DNA from: Acidovorax sp. sif1233
GTDB lineage: Bacteria > Pseudomonadota > Gammaproteobacteria > Burkholderiales > Burkholderiaceae_C
Direction of reading: 5' to 3'
Length of the DNA: 64,000 nt
Assembly (NCBI RefSeq): GCF_019218755.1
Contig: NZ_JAHUWZ010000009.1
Location: forward strand, 62,001 to 126,000
Shown in pieces: positions 15,373-26,309 of the stretch (position 1 is its first letter; every line of letters begins with the position of its first letter). The translations under genes were made by a program, and so were the position numbers. The notes under the pieces were generated by a model. The model worked only from the letters and a program-made list of their open reading frames with translations, was not told the origin of the DNA and made no database searches.

Positions 15373-18045
15373 ATGACCCAGTTTGCCAAAGAAACCCTGC
15401 CGATCAGCCTCGAAGAAGAGATGCGGCGCAGTTACCTCGATTACGCGATGAGCGTGATCGTGGGCCGGGCCCTGCCCGATGCGCGCGATGGGCTGAAGCC
15501 TGTACACCGCCGCGTACTTTTTGCGATGCACGAGCTCAACAACGACTGGAACCGGCCTTATAAAAAGTCGGCCCGTATCGTGGGAGACGTGATCGGCAAA
15601 TACCACCCGCATGGTGATTCCGCCGTTTACGACACCATCGTGCGGATGGCGCAGGATTTTTCGCTGCGCCACATGCTGGTGGATGGCCAGGGCAATTTCG
15701 GGTCCGTGGACGGCGATAACGCTGCGGCAATGCGGTATACCGAAATCCGGCTGGCCAAGATCGCCCATGAAATGCTGGGCGACATCGACAAGGAAACCGT
15801 CGATTTCGGGCCCAATTACGACGGCAGCGAAAAGGAGCCGCTGGTATTGCCCAGCAAACTCCCCAATCTGCTGGTCAATGGCTCGGCCGGTATTGCCGTG
15901 GGCATGGCCACGAATATTCCGCCCCACAACCTCAACGAGGTGGTGGATGCCTGCCTGCACATGCTGCGCAACCCGGACGTGTCCATCGACGAGTTGATGG
16001 AGATCATTCCGGCGCCCGACTTCCCCACCGCCGGCATCATCTACGGCATCAATGGCGTGAAGGACGGCTACCGCACAGGGCGCGGGCGCGTGATCATGCG
16101 CGCCAAATGCCACTTCGAAGACATCGATCGCGGGCAGCGCCAGGCGATCATCGTGGACGAGCTGCCCTACCAGGTCAACAAGAAGACGCTACAGGAGCGC
16201 ATGGCCGAGCTGGTGCACGAGAAGAAGATCGAGGGCATCAGCCACATCCAGGACGAATCCGACAAGTCGGGCATGCGCCTGGTGATCGAGCTCAAGCGCG
16301 GCGAAGTGCCCGAGGTGGTGCTCAACAACCTGTACAAGCAGACGCAGCTGCAGGACACCTTCGGCATGAACATGGTGGCGCTGATCGACGGCCAGCCCCG
16401 CCTGTGCAACCTGCGCGACCTGATCAGCGTCTTTCTGCAGCACCGCCGCGAGGTGGTCACCCGCCGCACGGTGTTCGAGCTGCGCAAGGCGCGCGACCGC
16501 GGCCACGTGCTCGAAGGCCTGGCCGTGGCCCTGGCCAACATCGACGACTTCATCGCCATCATCCGCAACGCGCCCACGCCGCCCGTGGCCAAGGCCGAGC
16601 TGATGGCCCGCCCCTGGGACAGCAAGCTGGTGCGCGAGATGCTCACCCGCACGCGCGCCGATGGCGGCGTGATCAACGCCGACGACTACCGCCCGGACGG
16701 CCTGGAGAAGGAATTCGGCATGGGCCAGGACGGCCTGTACCGCCTGTCGGAAACGCAGGCCCAGGAAATCCTGCAGATGCGCCTGCAGCGCCTGACCGGC
16801 CTGGAGCAGGACAAGATCGTGGCCGAGTACAAGGAAGTCATGGCGGTCATCGAAGACCTGCTGGACATCCTGGCCAAGCCCGAGCGCGTATCGGCCATCA
16901 TCGGCGACGAACTCACCTCCATCAAGCAGGAATTCGGCCAGCACAAGCTGGGCGCACGCCGCAGCATCGTCGAATACAGCGCGCAGGACCTCTCCACCGA
17001 GGACCTGATCACCCCCACCGACATGGTGGTCACGCTCAGCCACACCGGCTACATCAAGAGCCAGCCCCTGTCCGAATACCGCGCCCAGAAGCGTGGCGGG
17101 CGCGGCAAGCAGGCCACGGCGACCAAGGAAGACGACTGGATCGACCAGCTCTTCATCGCCAACACGCACGACTACATCCTGTGCTTCTCCAACCGCGGCC
17201 GCCTGTACTGGCTCAAGGTCTGGGAAGTGCCGGCAGGCTCGCGCGGCTCGCGCGGCCGCCCCATCGTCAACATGTTCCCCCTGCAGGACGGAGAGAAGAT
17301 CAACGTCGTGCTGCCGCTCACGGGCGACATGCGCACCTTCCCGGCGGACCGCTATGTCTTCATGGGCACCAGCATGGGCACCGTCAAGAAAACGGCGCTG
17401 GATGAATTCAGCAACCCGCGCAAGGGCGGCATCATCGCCGTGAACCTGGACGACGGCGACTATCTGATCGGTGCCGCCCTTACCGACGGCCAGCACGACG
17501 TGATGCTGTTCAGCGACGGCGGCAAGGCCGTGCGCTTCGACGAGAACGACGTGCGCCCGCTGGGCCGCCAGGCCCGCGGCGTGCGCGGCATGATGCTGGA
17601 AGACGGCCAGAGCGTGATCGCCATGCTGGTGGCCGAAGACGAAACGCAAAGCGTGCTCACCGCCACCGAAAACGGCTACGGCAAGCGCACCAGCATCACC
17701 GAATACACGCGCCACGGCCGGGGCACCAAGGGGATGATCGCCATCCAGCAGAGCGAGCGCAACGGCAAGGTCGTGGCCGCCACGCTGGTGCATGCCGACG
17801 ACGAGATCATGCTGATCACCGACAAGGGCGTGCTGGTGCGCACCCGCGTCTCCGAGATCCGGGAACTGGGCCGCGCCACGCAGGGCGTGACGCTGATCGC
17901 TCTGGACGAAGGGTCCAAGCTCAGCGGCCTGCAGCGCATTGTCGAAAACGATGCCAACGTCGCAGATGCCGAGGCCGACGGCGAAGGCCATCCGGACAGC
18001 GCAGCCCCCACGGCCCCCGACACCCCGGAAACACCCGACGCCTGA
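15373..18045 (+). CDS. gyrA: DNA gyrase subunit A
   Basis: The 890-residue product has the winged-helix breakage-reunion domain with catalytic Y122 (AAMRYTE), GYRA motifs and six C-terminal beta-pinwheel repeats including the GyrA box-like QAKRGGRG equivalent ([11 protein letters not shown]). With GyrB it introduces negative supercoils. S83 and D87 (E. coli numbering applies directly) are wild type, so no classic quinolone-resistance change is present. An acidic Asp/Glu/Pro/Thr tail ends the protein. It heads the gyrA-serC-pheA array; a family A hairpin follows the stop. Confidence 0.98.
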   Translation: MTQFAKETLPISLEEEMRRSYLDYAMSVIVGRALPDARDGLKPVHRRVLFAMHELNNDWNRPYKKSARIVGDVIGKYHPHGDSAVYDTIVRMAQDFSLRHMLVDGQGNFGSVDGDNAAAMRYTEIRLAKIAHEMLGDIDKETVDFGPNYDGSEKEPLVLPSKLPNLLVNGSAGIAVGMATNIPPHNLNEVVDACLHMLRNPDVSIDELMEIIPAPDFPTAGIIYGINGVKDGYRTGRGRVIMRAKCHFEDIDRGQRQAIIVDELPYQVNKKTLQERMAELVHEKKIEGISHIQDESDKSGMRLVIELKRGEVPEVVLNNLYKQTQLQDTFGMNMVALIDGQPRLCNLRDLISVFLQHRREVVTRRTVFELRKARDRGHVLEGLAVALANIDDFIAIIRNAPTPPVAKAELMARPWDSKLVREMLTRTRADGGVINADDYRPDGLEKEFGMGQDGLYRLSETQAQEILQMRLQRLTGLEQDKIVAEYKEVMAVIEDLLDILAKPERVSAIIGDELTSIKQEFGQHKLGARRSIVEYSAQDLSTEDLITPTDMVVTLSHTGYIKSQPLSEYRAQKRGGRGKQATATKEDDWIDQLFIANTHDYILCFSNRGRLYWLKVWEVPAGSRGSRGRPIVNMFPLQDGEKINVVLPLTGDMRTFPADRYVFMGTSMGTVKKTALDEFSNPRKGGIIAVNLDDGDYLIGAALTDGQHDVMLFSDGGKAVRFDENDVRPLGRQARGVRGMMLEDGQSVIAMLVAEDETQSVLTATENGYGKRTSITEYTRHGRGTKGMIAIQQSERNGKVVAATLVHADDEIMLITDKGVLVRTRVSEIRELGRATQGVTLIALDEGSKLSGLQRIVENDANVADAEADGEGHPDSAAPTAPDTPETPDA

Positions 18046-18086
18046 CCTCCCGGTGGATGCGGGGCCTGCGGGCCCCCTCCAGGAAT

Positions 18087-18142
18087 GCTATTGAAAGTGA
18101 AGCTGCCAGCGCTTACGCCATAAGCGCCAGCAGCCTTTTTGA
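18087..18142 (+). repeat. Family A hairpin repeat between gyrA and serC
   Basis: GCTATT is followed by AGCTGCCAGCGCTTA and TAAGCGCCAGCAGCC, then TTTTT. The inverted halves GCTG-CAGCGCTTA and TAAGCGC-CAGC form a hairpin followed by T, so the copy can act as the gyrA terminator. It ends only ten bases before the serC start, so serC probably depends on read-through or on its own promoter. Confidence 0.85.
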
Positions 18143-18151
18143 CCAAGAAAC

Positions 18152-19261
18152 ATGATGCGCCCCTACAACTTCTCGGCCGGCCCGGCCGCCATACCCACCG
18201 AAGTCCTGGAGCAGGCCGCCGCCGAAATGCTGGACTGGCACGGCAGCGGCATGGGCGTGATGGAGATGAGCCATCGCGGCAAGGAGTTCCTGTCCATTTA
18301 CGAACAGGCGGAAGCCGACCTGCGCGGGCTGCTGGCCGTGCCGGCGAACTTCAAGATCTTGTTCATGCAGGGCGGCGGCCTCGCCGAGAACGCCATCGTC
18401 CCGCTCAATCTCTCGCGCGCTGGCGTGGTCGATTTCGTGGTGACTGGCAGCTGGAGCCAGAAGTCGCAAAAGGAGGCGCGCAAGTACGCCAGTGAAGTCA
18501 ACCTCGTCGCCAATGCCGAAGACACCGGGTTCACCACCCTGCCTGACCCTTCGACCTGGACGGTCAGCCGGGGGGCCAGCTACCTGCACCTCTGCAGCAA
18601 CGAAACCATCAATGGCATCGAATTCCACCAGTTGCCCGACCTCAAGACACTGGGCAGCGATGCCCCGCTGGTCATCGATTTCTCGTCGCACGTTGCCTCG
18701 CGCCCGGTGGACTGGTCGCGCGTCGGCCTGGCATTCGGCGGCGCGCAGAAGAACCTGGGGCCCGCCGGCCTCACGCTGGTCGTGGTGCGCGAAGACCTGC
18801 TCGGCCACGCCCTGCCCGCCTGCCCGAGCGCCTTCGACTACAAGACCGTGGCCGACAACCAGTCGATGTACAACACGCCACCGACCTGGGGCATCTACAT
18901 CGCAGGCCTGACCTTCCAGTGGCTCAAGCGCCAGACCGAAGGCAGCCTGACCGGCGTGGCCGCCATGGAGCAGCGCAACCTCGCCAAGGCCGACCTGCTC
19001 TACAGCGCCATCGACAGCTCGCAGTTGTATGTGAACAAGGTCGCCGCCAACTGCCGCTCGCGCATGAACATCCCGTTCTTCCTGCGCGACGAAAGCCGCA
19101 ACGACGCCTTCCTGGCCGGGGCCAAGGAACGCGGCCTGCTGCAACTCAAGGGCCACAAGTCCGTGGGCGGCATGCGCGCCAGCATCTACAACGCCATGCC
19201 ATTGGCCGGCGTGCAGGCGCTGGTGGACTACATGCGAGAATTTGAACAAAAACACGCCTGA
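18152..19261 (+). CDS. serC: Phosphoserine aminotransferase
   Basis: The 369-residue product begins [15 protein letters not shown], the standard SerC opening, with the pyridoxal phosphate lysine at about residue 200 ([11 protein letters not shown]) and [10 protein letters not shown] near the phosphate site. It converts 3-phosphohydroxypyruvate to phosphoserine and also serves pyridoxine synthesis. The second ATG (18155) may be the true start. serC upstream of pheA is the conserved gamma/betaproteobacterial order. Confidence 0.96.
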   Translation: MMRPYNFSAGPAAIPTEVLEQAAAEMLDWHGSGMGVMEMSHRGKEFLSIYEQAEADLRGLLAVPANFKILFMQGGGLAENAIVPLNLSRAGVVDFVVTGSWSQKSQKEARKYASEVNLVANAEDTGFTTLPDPSTWTVSRGASYLHLCSNETINGIEFHQLPDLKTLGSDAPLVIDFSSHVASRPVDWSRVGLAFGGAQKNLGPAGLTLVVVREDLLGHALPACPSAFDYKTVADNQSMYNTPPTWGIYIAGLTFQWLKRQTEGSLTGVAAMEQRNLAKADLLYSAIDSSQLYVNKVAANCRSRMNIPFFLRDESRNDAFLAGAKERGLLQLKGHKSVGGMRASIYNAMPLAGVQALVDYMREFEQKHA

Positions 19262-19394
19262 GAAGGCGCAAAACGAACCCGGCATGCCCGTACGCCCCAC
19301 GAAAGCGCCCTCGGACACACCGGATTCCTTTGCACCTTCTGAACGCCGGTGGCACACCGGTTGACGAGCAGCCCTGCACAGACATTCCCCATTC

Positions 19395-20492
19395 ATGAAC
19401 ACTCCGCAAGCCTCACCCGACCTCGCCAGCCTGCGCGTGCAGATCGACTCCATCGACCAGCAACTGCTCACGCTGCTGAACCAGCGGGCGCTGGTGGCCG
19501 AGCAGGTGGGGGAAGTCAAGAAGCGCGAAGGCACGCCCTTCTTCCGCCCCGACCGCGTGGCGCAGGTCATCGAGAAGATCCAGACCGCCAACCCCGGCCC
19601 GCTCAAGGGGCCGCACGTGGCCGCCATCTGGCGCGAGATCATGTCCGCATGCCTGGCGCTCGAATCGCCCCAGCGCGTGGCCGTGCTGGGCCCCGAAGGC
19701 ACGTTCTGCGAGCAGGCGGCCATTGAATTCTTCGGCGGCGCGGCCGACCTGATGTACTGCGCCAACTTCGACGAGGTGTTCCACGCCACGGCCGCCGGCA
19801 GCGCCCAGTACGGCGTGGTGGGCGTGGAGAACTCCACCGAAGGCGTGGTGACCCGCTCGCTCGACCTGTTCCTGCACACCCCCACCCATGTGGTGGGCGA
19901 AGTGAGCCTGCTGGTGCGCCACAACCTGCTGCGCACCACGAACTCGCTCGATGGCATCGAGGTGGTGCTGGCGCATCCGCAGGCGCTGGCCCAATGCCAG
20001 GCCTGGCTGACCAAGCACCTGCCCCATGCCGAGCGCCGCCCCGTGTCGAGCAATGCCGAGGGCGCCCGACTGGCCACCACCAACCCGGCCTGGGCCGGCC
20101 TGTCGAGCGAACGCGCGGCCCAGCAGTTCGGGCTGCACATCGTGGCCCACGCCATCCAGGACGACGCCTACAACCGCACGCGCTTTGCCATCATCTGCCT
20201 GCCGCACACCCTGCAGACGCCACCGCCCTCGGGCAAGGACTGCACCAGCCTGGTGGTCTCGGTGCCCAACCAGCCCGGCGCGGTGCACGACCTGCTGGTG
20301 CCGCTCAAGACCCATGGCGTGTCCATGACGCGCTTCGAGTCCCGCCCTGCCCGCACCGGCCAGTGGGAGTACTACTTCTACATCGACCTCGACGGCCATC
20401 CCGCCCAGCCCCATGTGGCACGGGCCCTGGAAGAACTGCGCAGCCTGTGCGCGTTCTACAAGGTCCTGGGCACTTACCCCGTGTCGTCCTGA
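19395..20492 (+). CDS. pheA: Bifunctional chorismate mutase / prephenate dehydratase
   Basis: The 365-residue product has an AroQ-type chorismate mutase domain (about residues 10-95, LRVQIDSIDQQLLTLLNQRA), a prephenate dehydratase domain beginning VAVLGPEGTFCEQAA and containing TTRFAIICL-like residues, and an ACT domain (SVPNQPGAVHDLL, FESRPA) for feedback by phenylalanine. It makes phenylpyruvate from chorismate. The 133-base gap after serC shows no leader-peptide attenuator that I could identify. Confidence 0.96.
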   Translation: MNTPQASPDLASLRVQIDSIDQQLLTLLNQRALVAEQVGEVKKREGTPFFRPDRVAQVIEKIQTANPGPLKGPHVAAIWREIMSACLALESPQRVAVLGPEGTFCEQAAIEFFGGAADLMYCANFDEVFHATAAGSAQYGVVGVENSTEGVVTRSLDLFLHTPTHVVGEVSLLVRHNLLRTTNSLDGIEVVLAHPQALAQCQAWLTKHLPHAERRPVSSNAEGARLATTNPAWAGLSSERAAQQFGLHIVAHAIQDDAYNRTRFAIICLPHTLQTPPPSGKDCTSLVVSVPNQPGAVHDLLVPLKTHGVSMTRFESRPARTGQWEYYFYIDLDGHPAQPHVARALEELRSLCAFYKVLGTYPVSS

Positions 20493-20504
20493 GGAGCCAC
20501 CGCC

Positions 20505-21377
20505 ATGTTCGAACAATTGGGACTGATCGGCTGCGGACTCATGGGCGGCTCGTTCGCCCTGGCCATGAAGAAGGCCGGCCTCGTCAAGCGCGTGGTGGGC
20601 TACAGCAAGTCGCCCTCCACCACCGACCGCGCACGCCAGCTGGGCGTGATCGATGTGGAGGCGCCCTCGGCGCTGCTCGCGGTGGCCGGCGCCGACATCG
20701 TGCTGCTGGCCGTGCCCGTGGCCGCCACCGAGGCCACGCTCAAGGCCATCAAACACCTCGTCACGCCCCAGATGCTGATCATGGACGTGGGCTCGACCAA
20801 GGCCGATGTGGTCCAGGCCGCACGCCGCGCCCTGCGCGACCAGGTGGGCTCGTTCGTGCCGGCGCACCCGATCACGGGGCGCGAAGTGTCGGGCGTGGAA
20901 CACGCCGAGGCCGACCTCTACAGTGGCCGCCAGGTCATCCTCACGCCCATCGAGCGCACGCTCACCGTACAGCTGCAAAGGGCCGACGACATCTGGACCG
21001 CGCTGGGTTGCCGCGTGACCAGCATGTCGCCCGAGTCGCATGACGCGGCCTTTGCCGCGGTCAGCCACCTGCCCCATGTGCTGGCCTTTGCGATGATGAA
21101 CAGCATCACGGGCCAGTCGACCGGCGACGAATTCCTGTCGCTGGCGGGCCCGGGGTTCCGGGACTTCACCCGCATCGCGGCCAGCGATCCGAAGGTCTGG
21201 CGCGACATCCTGCTGTCCAACCGGGAAGAGCTGATCGCCCAGTCCAAGCTCTTCCAGCAGGCGCTGCACACCATCGAGCAGGCCATGGAAAAAGGTGACG
21301 CCCAGGCGCTGGAAGACATGCTGACGCTGGCCAGCGAGACCCGCGCGCACTGGCGCATGGGCGCGAAGAGAAAATAA
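20505..21377 (+). CDS. tyrA: Prephenate (or arogenate) dehydrogenase
   Basis: The 290-residue product has the NAD-binding [17 protein letters not shown] at the start, DVGSTKADV, and the catalytic His segment [15 protein letters not shown]. It oxidatively decarboxylates prephenate to 4-hydroxyphenylpyruvate in tyrosine synthesis. It starts 12 bases after pheA with AGGAG, so the two are one operon. No hisC gene lies between pheA and tyrA, unlike the pheA-hisC-tyrA order known in pseudomonads. Confidence 0.94.
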   Translation: MFEQLGLIGCGLMGGSFALAMKKAGLVKRVVGYSKSPSTTDRARQLGVIDVEAPSALLAVAGADIVLLAVPVAATEATLKAIKHLVTPQMLIMDVGSTKADVVQAARRALRDQVGSFVPAHPITGREVSGVEHAEADLYSGRQVILTPIERTLTVQLQRADDIWTALGCRVTSMSPESHDAAFAAVSHLPHVLAFAMMNSITGQSTGDEFLSLAGPGFRDFTRIAASDPKVWRDILLSNREELIAQSKLFQQALHTIEQAMEKGDAQALEDMLTLASETRAHWRMGAKRK

Positions 21378-21460
21378 CCCCCCTGAGTCGCCTGCGGCGC
21401 CTTCCCCCAAGGGGGACGCCACCCGTGGCCTGGCAACGCCAGTTCCACGGTGGCACTGGC
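21378..21460 (+). repeat. Family B C-rich repeat between tyrA and aroA
   Basis: Starts CCCCCCTGAG, has CTTCCCCC and GGGGGACGCCAC, and ends CCACGGTGGCACTGGC. It starts immediately after the tyrA stop and matches the copy at 40460-40540 over nearly its whole length. Several internal inverted segments (CACGGTGGC, CTTCCCCCAAGGGGG) suggest a folded RNA. Confidence 0.8.
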
Positions 21461-21510
21461 CTAGGACACGCCGGTGCACAGGCCATTGGCCTAACCGACA
21501 AAACACACCG

Positions 21511-23541
21511 ATGTACAGCACCGCATTCCTCGACCTGCCTCCCCTGCAAACCGCGGCGGGCGAAGTCCACCTGCCCGGTTCCAAGAGCATCTCCAACCGG
21601 GTGCTGCTGCTGGCGGCGCTCAGCAACGGCACCACCACCGTGCACGACCTGCTGGCATCCGACGACACCCGCGTGATGCTCGACGCGCTGCGCCAGATCG
21701 GCTGCACCGTCGACGAAAACGGCAGCACCGTGCACATCACGGGCCTGGGCGGACGGGCGCCCCAATCGCCCGCCAAGCTCTTCATGGGCAATGCCGGCAC
21801 CGCCATGCGGCCCCTGACGGCTGCGCTGGCACTGCTGGGTGGCGAATTCGAGCTGTCCGGCGTCCCGCGCATGCACGAACGCCCCATCGGCGACCTGGTG
21901 GACGCGCTGCGCCAACTGGGCTGTCAGATCGACTACCTGGGCAATGACGGCTACCCGCCGCTGCGCATCGCCCATGCGAACGGCGTGCCTGCCCTGGCGC
22001 TGGCGGCGCCCATCCGCGTGCGCGGCGATGTGTCGAGCCAGTTCCTCACCGCCCTGCTCATGGCGCTGCCGCTGGCCGCCGGCGCGCAGGCCATCGTGAT
22101 CGAGGTCATGGGCGAACTGATCTCCAGGCCCTACATCGCCATCACGCTGCAGCTGCTGGCGCGGTTCGGCATCGTGGTCGAACACCGGGACTGGCAGCGT
22201 TTCACCATCCCCGCCGGCAGCCGCTACCAGTCGCCGGGCAGCATCCACGTAGAGGCCGACGCCTCTTCCGCTAGCTATTTCATAGCACTTGGCGCAATCG
22301 CAGCAAGCGCCAATGACCCAAAAGGCATCAAGATCCAGGGCGTGGGGCTGGATTCCATCCAGGGTGACATCCGCTTCGTGGAAGCCGCGCGCGCCATGGG
22401 CGCGGTGGTCACGGGCGGCCCCAACTGGCTGGAGATCCAGCGCGGCGCGTGGCCGCTCACGGCCATCGACCTGGACTGCAACCACATCCCCGATGCCGCC
22501 ATGACTCTGGCCGTGATGGCGCTGTATGCCGAAGGCACCACCACCCTGCGCAACATCGCCAGCTGGCGCGTGAAGGAAACCGACCGCATCGCGGCGATGG
22601 CCACCGAGCTGCGCAAGCTCGGCGCCACAGTGGAAGAAGGTGCGGACTTCATCCGCGTCACGCCGCCGGCGCAGGTGCAGGCGTGGAAGGCCGCCAGCAT
22701 CCACACCTATGACGATCACCGCGTGGCCATGTGCTTTTCACTGGCCGCCTTCAACCCGGCAAGCCTGCCCGTGCGCATCGAAGACCCCAAGTGCGTGGCC
22801 AAGACCTTCCCGGACTATTTCGAAGCCCTGTTCTCGGTCACGCAGGCAGCCACGGACCACATCCCGGTGATCTGCATCGACGGTCCCACCGCCTCGGGCA
22901 AGGGCACGGTGGCCGCTGCCGTCGCGCAGCGCCTGGGCTACCGCTTCCTGGACTCGGGGGCGATGTACCGCATCACGGCCCTGGCCGCCCTGCGTGCCGG
23001 CCTGGCCATCCAGCCGGAGGACGAGCCCCGCATTGCCGCCATGGCCCAGACGCTGCCCGTGCGCTTCGAGGGCGGCCGGGTGTGGCTGGGCAGCGACGAC
23101 GTGACCGAAGCCATCCGCACCGAAGAGGCCGGCATGAACGCCTCCCGCGTCTCCGCCCTGCCCGCCGTGCGCGCGGCCCTGGTGGACCTGCAGCACAGCT
23201 TCCGGCGCCTGCCGGGCCTGGTGGCGGACGGCCGCGACATGGGCACGGTGATCTTCCCGGACGCCCCGCTCAAGGTGTATCTGACGGCCAGCGCCGCCTG
23301 CCGCGCCGAGCGCCGTTATAAACAGTTGATTTCAAAGGGTTTTTCAGCTAATATCGAAGACCTTCGCGCGGATCTGGAGGCACGCGACGCCCGGGACAGT
23401 TCCCGCAGCGTCGCACCCCTCAAGCCCGCGCAGGACGCTCTGGTCCTGGACAATTCCAACTTGACGATTGATGAAGCCGTCGAGCAGGTGTTGGCCTGGT
23501 GGCAGGAGCGTCAGCCCTTCGCAGCCTCTGCGCAGGGCTGA
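21511..23541 (+). CDS. aroA-cmk: Fused 3-phosphoshikimate 1-carboxyvinyltransferase / cytidylate kinase
   Basis: The 676-residue product is two enzymes. Residues about 1-445 are EPSP synthase ([74 protein letters not shown]), the sixth shikimate-pathway enzyme. After a very short junction (ATDHIP) residues about 450-676 are cytidylate kinase with P-loop GPTASGKGT (458-466), [15 protein letters not shown] and the AMP/CMP-lid RARD-like RDSSRS region; it phosphorylates CMP and dCMP. The family norm is two genes in this order, so this is a clean fusion without lost motifs. Two patches (22270-22325 and about 23315-23360) are much richer in A/T than the rest. Confidence 0.95.
   Translation: MYSTAFLDLPPLQTAAGEVHLPGSKSISNRVLLLAALSNGTTTVHDLLASDDTRVMLDALRQIGCTVDENGSTVHITGLGGRAPQSPAKLFMGNAGTAMRPLTAALALLGGEFELSGVPRMHERPIGDLVDALRQLGCQIDYLGNDGYPPLRIAHANGVPALALAAPIRVRGDVSSQFLTALLMALPLAAGAQAIVIEVMGELISRPYIAITLQLLARFGIVVEHRDWQRFTIPAGSRYQSPGSIHVEADASSASYFIALGAIAASANDPKGIKIQGVGLDSIQGDIRFVEAARAMGAVVTGGPNWLEIQRGAWPLTAIDLDCNHIPDAAMTLAVMALYAEGTTTLRNIASWRVKETDRIAAMATELRKLGATVEEGADFIRVTPPAQVQAWKAASIHTYDDHRVAMCFSLAAFNPASLPVRIEDPKCVAKTFPDYFEALFSVTQAATDHIPVICIDGPTASGKGTVAAAVAQRLGYRFLDSGAMYRITALAALRAGLAIQPEDEPRIAAMAQTLPVRFEGGRVWLGSDDVTEAIRTEEAGMNASRVSALPAVRAALVDLQHSFRRLPGLVADGRDMGTVIFPDAPLKVYLTASAACRAERRYKQLISKGFSANIEDLRADLEARDARDSSRSVAPLKPAQDALVLDNSNLTIDEAVEQVLAWWQERQPFAASAQG
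22270..22325 (+). repeat. Family A-like repeat inside aroA coding sequence
   Basis: The stretch contains GCTAGCTATTTCATAGCA, then GGCGCAATCGCAGCAAGCGCC and a CCC-AAAAGG end, following the family A layout (GCTAT, ATAGC, GCGC, AAGCGCC, spacer, end). It encodes the conserved EPSP-synthase motif [11 protein letters not shown] and the following loop. It uses codons rare in this genome, such as ATA, TAT, CTT and AAA. Confidence 0.55.
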
Positions 23542-23683
23542 CGGCGCGGGGCCCTGGCTGAAATCCGGGTCCCTCAGGCAAAGCCGAAAGGCCTTGCAAC
23601 AGGCCCACGCAGCCCCTCTCGCGCGCCAGCGCACAGGCTGTGTGGATCGTTAACCTAACCCGCGGTTCTACCGCAAAAAACCA

Positions 23684-23709
23684 CCGCAAGCAGCTATAAA
23701 AACAGTAGC
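23684..23709 (-). repeat. Half copy of family A repeat upstream of rpsA
   Basis: On the minus strand: GCTACTGTTTTTATAGC followed by TGCTTGCGG. It matches the 5' half of the copy at 46541-46600 (ACTATGTTTTTGATAGC then TGCTTGCGC). It lies 40 bases before the rpsA start codon. Confidence 0.6.
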
Positions 23710-23748
23710 AATGGTGCTACTGGAATCCTGTTTGTGGCAAGGAAACAC

Positions 23749-25434
23749 ATGTCCGAATCTTTTGCCGCCCTTTTTGAAGAATCCCTGCAGCGTACGGAAA
23801 TGCGCCCAGGCGAAGTGATCACCGCTGAAGTCGTGCGCGTCGAGCACAACTTCGTCGTGGTCAACGCCGGCCTCAAGTCCGAAGCCTACGTGCCGCTGGA
23901 AGAGTTCAAGAACGACAAGGGCGAAGTCGAAGTCCAAGTGGGTGACTTCGTGTCGGTGGCCATTGGCTCCATCGAAAACGGCTACGGCGACACCATCCTG
24001 TCGCGCGACACCGCCAAGCGTCTGGCTTCCTGGATGAGCCTGGAAAAGGCCCTGGAATCCGGCGAATTCGTCACCGGCACCACGTCCGGCAAGGTCAAGG
24101 GCGGCCTGACTGTCCTGGTCAACGGCATCCGCGCGTTCCTGCCCGGTTCGCTGATCGATACGCGTCCGATCAAGGATCTGACGCCGTACGAAAACAAGAC
24201 CATGGAATTCAAGGTCATCAAGCTCGACCGCAAGCGCAACAACGTGGTGCTGAGCCGCCGCGCCGTGGTGGAAGCCTCCATGGGCGAAGAGCGCGCCAAG
24301 CTGATGGAAACCCTGAAGGAAGGCTCCATCGTTCAAGGCGTGGTCAAGAACATCACCGAATACGGTGCGTTCGTGGACCTGGGCGGCATCGACGGCCTGC
24401 TGCACATCACCGACATGGCATGGCGCCGCGTGCGTCACCCATCGGAAGTGGTGACGGCTGGCCAGGAAATCACCGCCAAGATCCTGAAGTTCGACACCGA
24501 GAAGAACCGTGTCTCGCTGGGTCTGAAGCAAATGGGCGACGACCCATGGATGGGCGTGAACCGCCGCTACCCCCAAGGCACGCGCCTGTTCGGCAAGATC
24601 ACGAACATCGCCGACTACGGCGCATTCGTGGAACTCGAACCCGGCATCGAAGGCCTGGTGCACGTCTCCGAAATGGACTGGACCAACAAGAACATCGCTC
24701 CCGCCAAGCTGGTTTCGCTGGGCGACGAAGTCGAAGTCATGGTCCTGGAAATCGACGAAGACAAGCGCCGCATCAGCCTGGGCATGAAGCAGTGCAAGGC
24801 CAACCCATGGCAGGAATTCGCACAGGACACCAAGCGCGGCGACCGCGTCAAGGGTCCGATCAAGTCGATCACCGACTTCGGCGTGTTCGTGGGCCTGGCT
24901 GCCGGCATCGACGGCTTGGTGCACCTGTCCGACCTCTCTTGGAACGAACCCGGCGAAGCCGCTGTTCGCAACTACAAGAAGGGCCAGGAAGTGGAAGCCA
25001 TCGTGCTGGCCGTGGACGTGGACCGCGAGCGTATCTCGCTGGGCATCAAGCAGCTCGACGGCGACCCATTCACGACCTTCGTGACCGTGAACGACAAGGG
25101 CCAGACGGTGACCGGCAAGGTCAAGACCGTGGACGCCCGTGGCGCTGAAATCGACCTCGGCGAAGACATCGTGGGCTACCTGCGCGCTTCGGAAATCTCC
25201 CGCGACCGCGTGGAAGATGCCCGCAACGTGCTCAAGGAAGGCGACGAAGTCACCGCTGTGGTGGTCAACGTGGATCGCAAGACCCGCAACATCCAGCTGT
25301 CGATCAAGCAGAAGGACATGGCCGACGAACAAGGCGCCATGGCCAACCTGAGCCAGCAATCGAGCCGCGAAAGCGCCGGCACGACCAGCCTGGGCGCCCT
25401 GCTGCGCGCCAAGCTGGACAACTCGGAAAAGTAA
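23749..25434 (+). CDS. rpsA: 30S ribosomal protein S1
   Basis: The 561-residue product starts [15 protein letters not shown] at the ATG at 23749 (AAGGAAAC upstream; a GTG at 23734 is disfavoured). It has six S1/OB repeats with the typical segments [39 protein letters not shown] and [21 protein letters not shown]1 holds mRNA at the small subunit during initiation. Codon use is markedly biased as expected for a very highly expressed gene. It follows aroA-cmk, the conserved cmk-rpsA-ihfB order. Confidence 0.98.
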   Translation: MSESFAALFEESLQRTEMRPGEVITAEVVRVEHNFVVVNAGLKSEAYVPLEEFKNDKGEVEVQVGDFVSVAIGSIENGYGDTILSRDTAKRLASWMSLEKALESGEFVTGTTSGKVKGGLTVLVNGIRAFLPGSLIDTRPIKDLTPYENKTMEFKVIKLDRKRNNVVLSRRAVVEASMGEERAKLMETLKEGSIVQGVVKNITEYGAFVDLGGIDGLLHITDMAWRRVRHPSEVVTAGQEITAKILKFDTEKNRVSLGLKQMGDDPWMGVNRRYPQGTRLFGKITNIADYGAFVELEPGIEGLVHVSEMDWTNKNIAPAKLVSLGDEVEVMVLEIDEDKRRISLGMKQCKANPWQEFAQDTKRGDRVKGPIKSITDFGVFVGLAAGIDGLVHLSDLSWNEPGEAAVRNYKKGQEVEAIVLAVDVDRERISLGIKQLDGDPFTTFVTVNDKGQTVTGKVKTVDARGAEIDLGEDIVGYLRASEISRDRVEDARNVLKEGDEVTAVVVNVDRKTRNIQLSIKQKDMADEQGAMANLSQQSSRESAGTTSLGALLRAKLDNSEK

Positions 25435-25460
25435 AGCGCTGACCCGTTAAACGGTCAGAC

Positions 25461-25489
25461 AGCGGGCGCCTCGGCGCCCGCTCTTTTTT
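25461..25489 (+). terminator. rpsA terminator
   Basis: AGCGGGCGCC (25461-25470) pairs with GGCGCCCGCT (25473-25482), followed by CTTTTTT. The ihfB ATG lies 16 bases further on. Confidence 0.9.
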
Positions 25490-25504
25490 CAGCCAAGACT
25501 GCCT

Positions 25505-25855
25505 ATGTCCCAAGATTCCATGACCCGCTCAGACCTCGTCGAAGAACTGGCCGCCCGTTTCGGCCAGCTGACACACCGCGATGCCGAATACGCCGTCAAG
25601 ACCATTCTGGACGCCGTGGGCGAGGCCCTGGTGCGTGGGCACCGCATCGAGATCCGGGGCTTTGGCAGCTTCTCGGTGAACCACCGCCCGCCCCGCATGG
25701 GCCGCAATCCGCGCAGCGGCGAGGCCGTGGCCATCCCCGAAAAGCGCGTACCCCATTTCAAGCCCGGCAAGGCCCTGCGCGAAGCCGTGGACAAGCGCAC
25801 CGCCGAAATGGAAGAAAACTCCGGCACGGCAAGCAACACATCCATTCAAAAATGA
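25505..25855 (+). CDS. ihfB: Integration host factor, beta subunit
   Basis: The product is 116 residues from 25505 or 111 from the ATG at 25520, which gives the family-typical [14 protein letters not shown]. It has the DNABII arm signature ([25 protein letters not shown] shown in parts: [19 protein letters not shown]) and [15 protein letters not shown] is a heterodimer that bends DNA for recombination, replication and transcription and is used by many phage integrases. The stop codon TGA lies at the edge of a family A hairpin. Confidence 0.95.
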   Translation: MSQDSMTRSDLVEELAARFGQLTHRDAEYAVKTILDAVGEALVRGHRIEIRGFGSFSVNHRPPRMGRNPRSGEAVAIPEKRVPHFKPGKALREAVDKRTAEMEENSGTASNTSIQK

Positions 25856-25898
25856 TAGCTAGCAGCGCTTGATGAGCAAGCGCCAAAGGCCTTTTTGA
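25851..25898 (+). repeat. Family A hairpin repeat at the end of ihfB
   Basis: ATAGCTAGCAGCGCTTGAT and GAGCAAGCGCCAAAGGCC are followed by TTTTTGA. The halves CAGCGCTTG and CAAGCGC pair. The ihfB stop codon is within the first bases, and the TTTTT suggests terminator function before lapA. Confidence 0.85.
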
Positions 25899-25976
25899 TC
25901 TGGATACCAGCCCTCCGGGAGCCCCGCCGCCCCGCATGCGCAAGCTCTTAGAATCGCCCCACCACTGGGGAGACCG

Positions 25977-26309
25977 ATGAAATACCTCCTGTGGCTGCTC
26001 AAGGCAGCCATTTTTTTTACGCTGTTTGCCTTCGCGCTGAACAACCAGCAGGACGCCACCGTGCACTTCTTCTTTGGCACCCAATGGCGCGCACCCCTGG
26101 TGCTGGTGGTGCTGACCGCCTTCTCGGCAGGCCTGGCCGTCGGGGTGCTGGGCATGGTGCCGCGCTGGTGGAGGCACCGCGCCGCCGCGCGCCGCGCCCA
26201 TGCCGCGGTGGCGTCCCCCGCGCCGGCATCGGCCCCCGCCGCCGCGGCCAGCACGGCCCCCCCTGCCCCGCCACCACCGCCCGACCTGCCCTCCGCCCAT
26301 GGAATTTGA
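25977..26309 (+). CDS. lapA: LapA-domain (DUF1049) inner-membrane protein
   Basis: The 110-residue product has two membrane segments (about residues 3-20 and 37-58) separated by NNQQDATVHFFFGTQWRAP, the LapA pattern, followed by a long Ala/Pro tail. LapA works with LapB at the inner membrane in control of lipopolysaccharide synthesis. The last bases overlap the lapB start by 11. Confidence 0.88.
   Translation: MKYLLWLLKAAIFFTLFAFALNNQQDATVHFFFGTQWRAPLVLVVLTAFSAGLAVGVLGMVPRWWRHRAAARRAHAAVASPAPASAPAAAASTAPPAPPPPPDLPSAHGI

Noticed and set aside
15610..15640. Quinolone-resistance change in gyrA
   Set aside because: S83 and D87 are both present, so the region is wild type.
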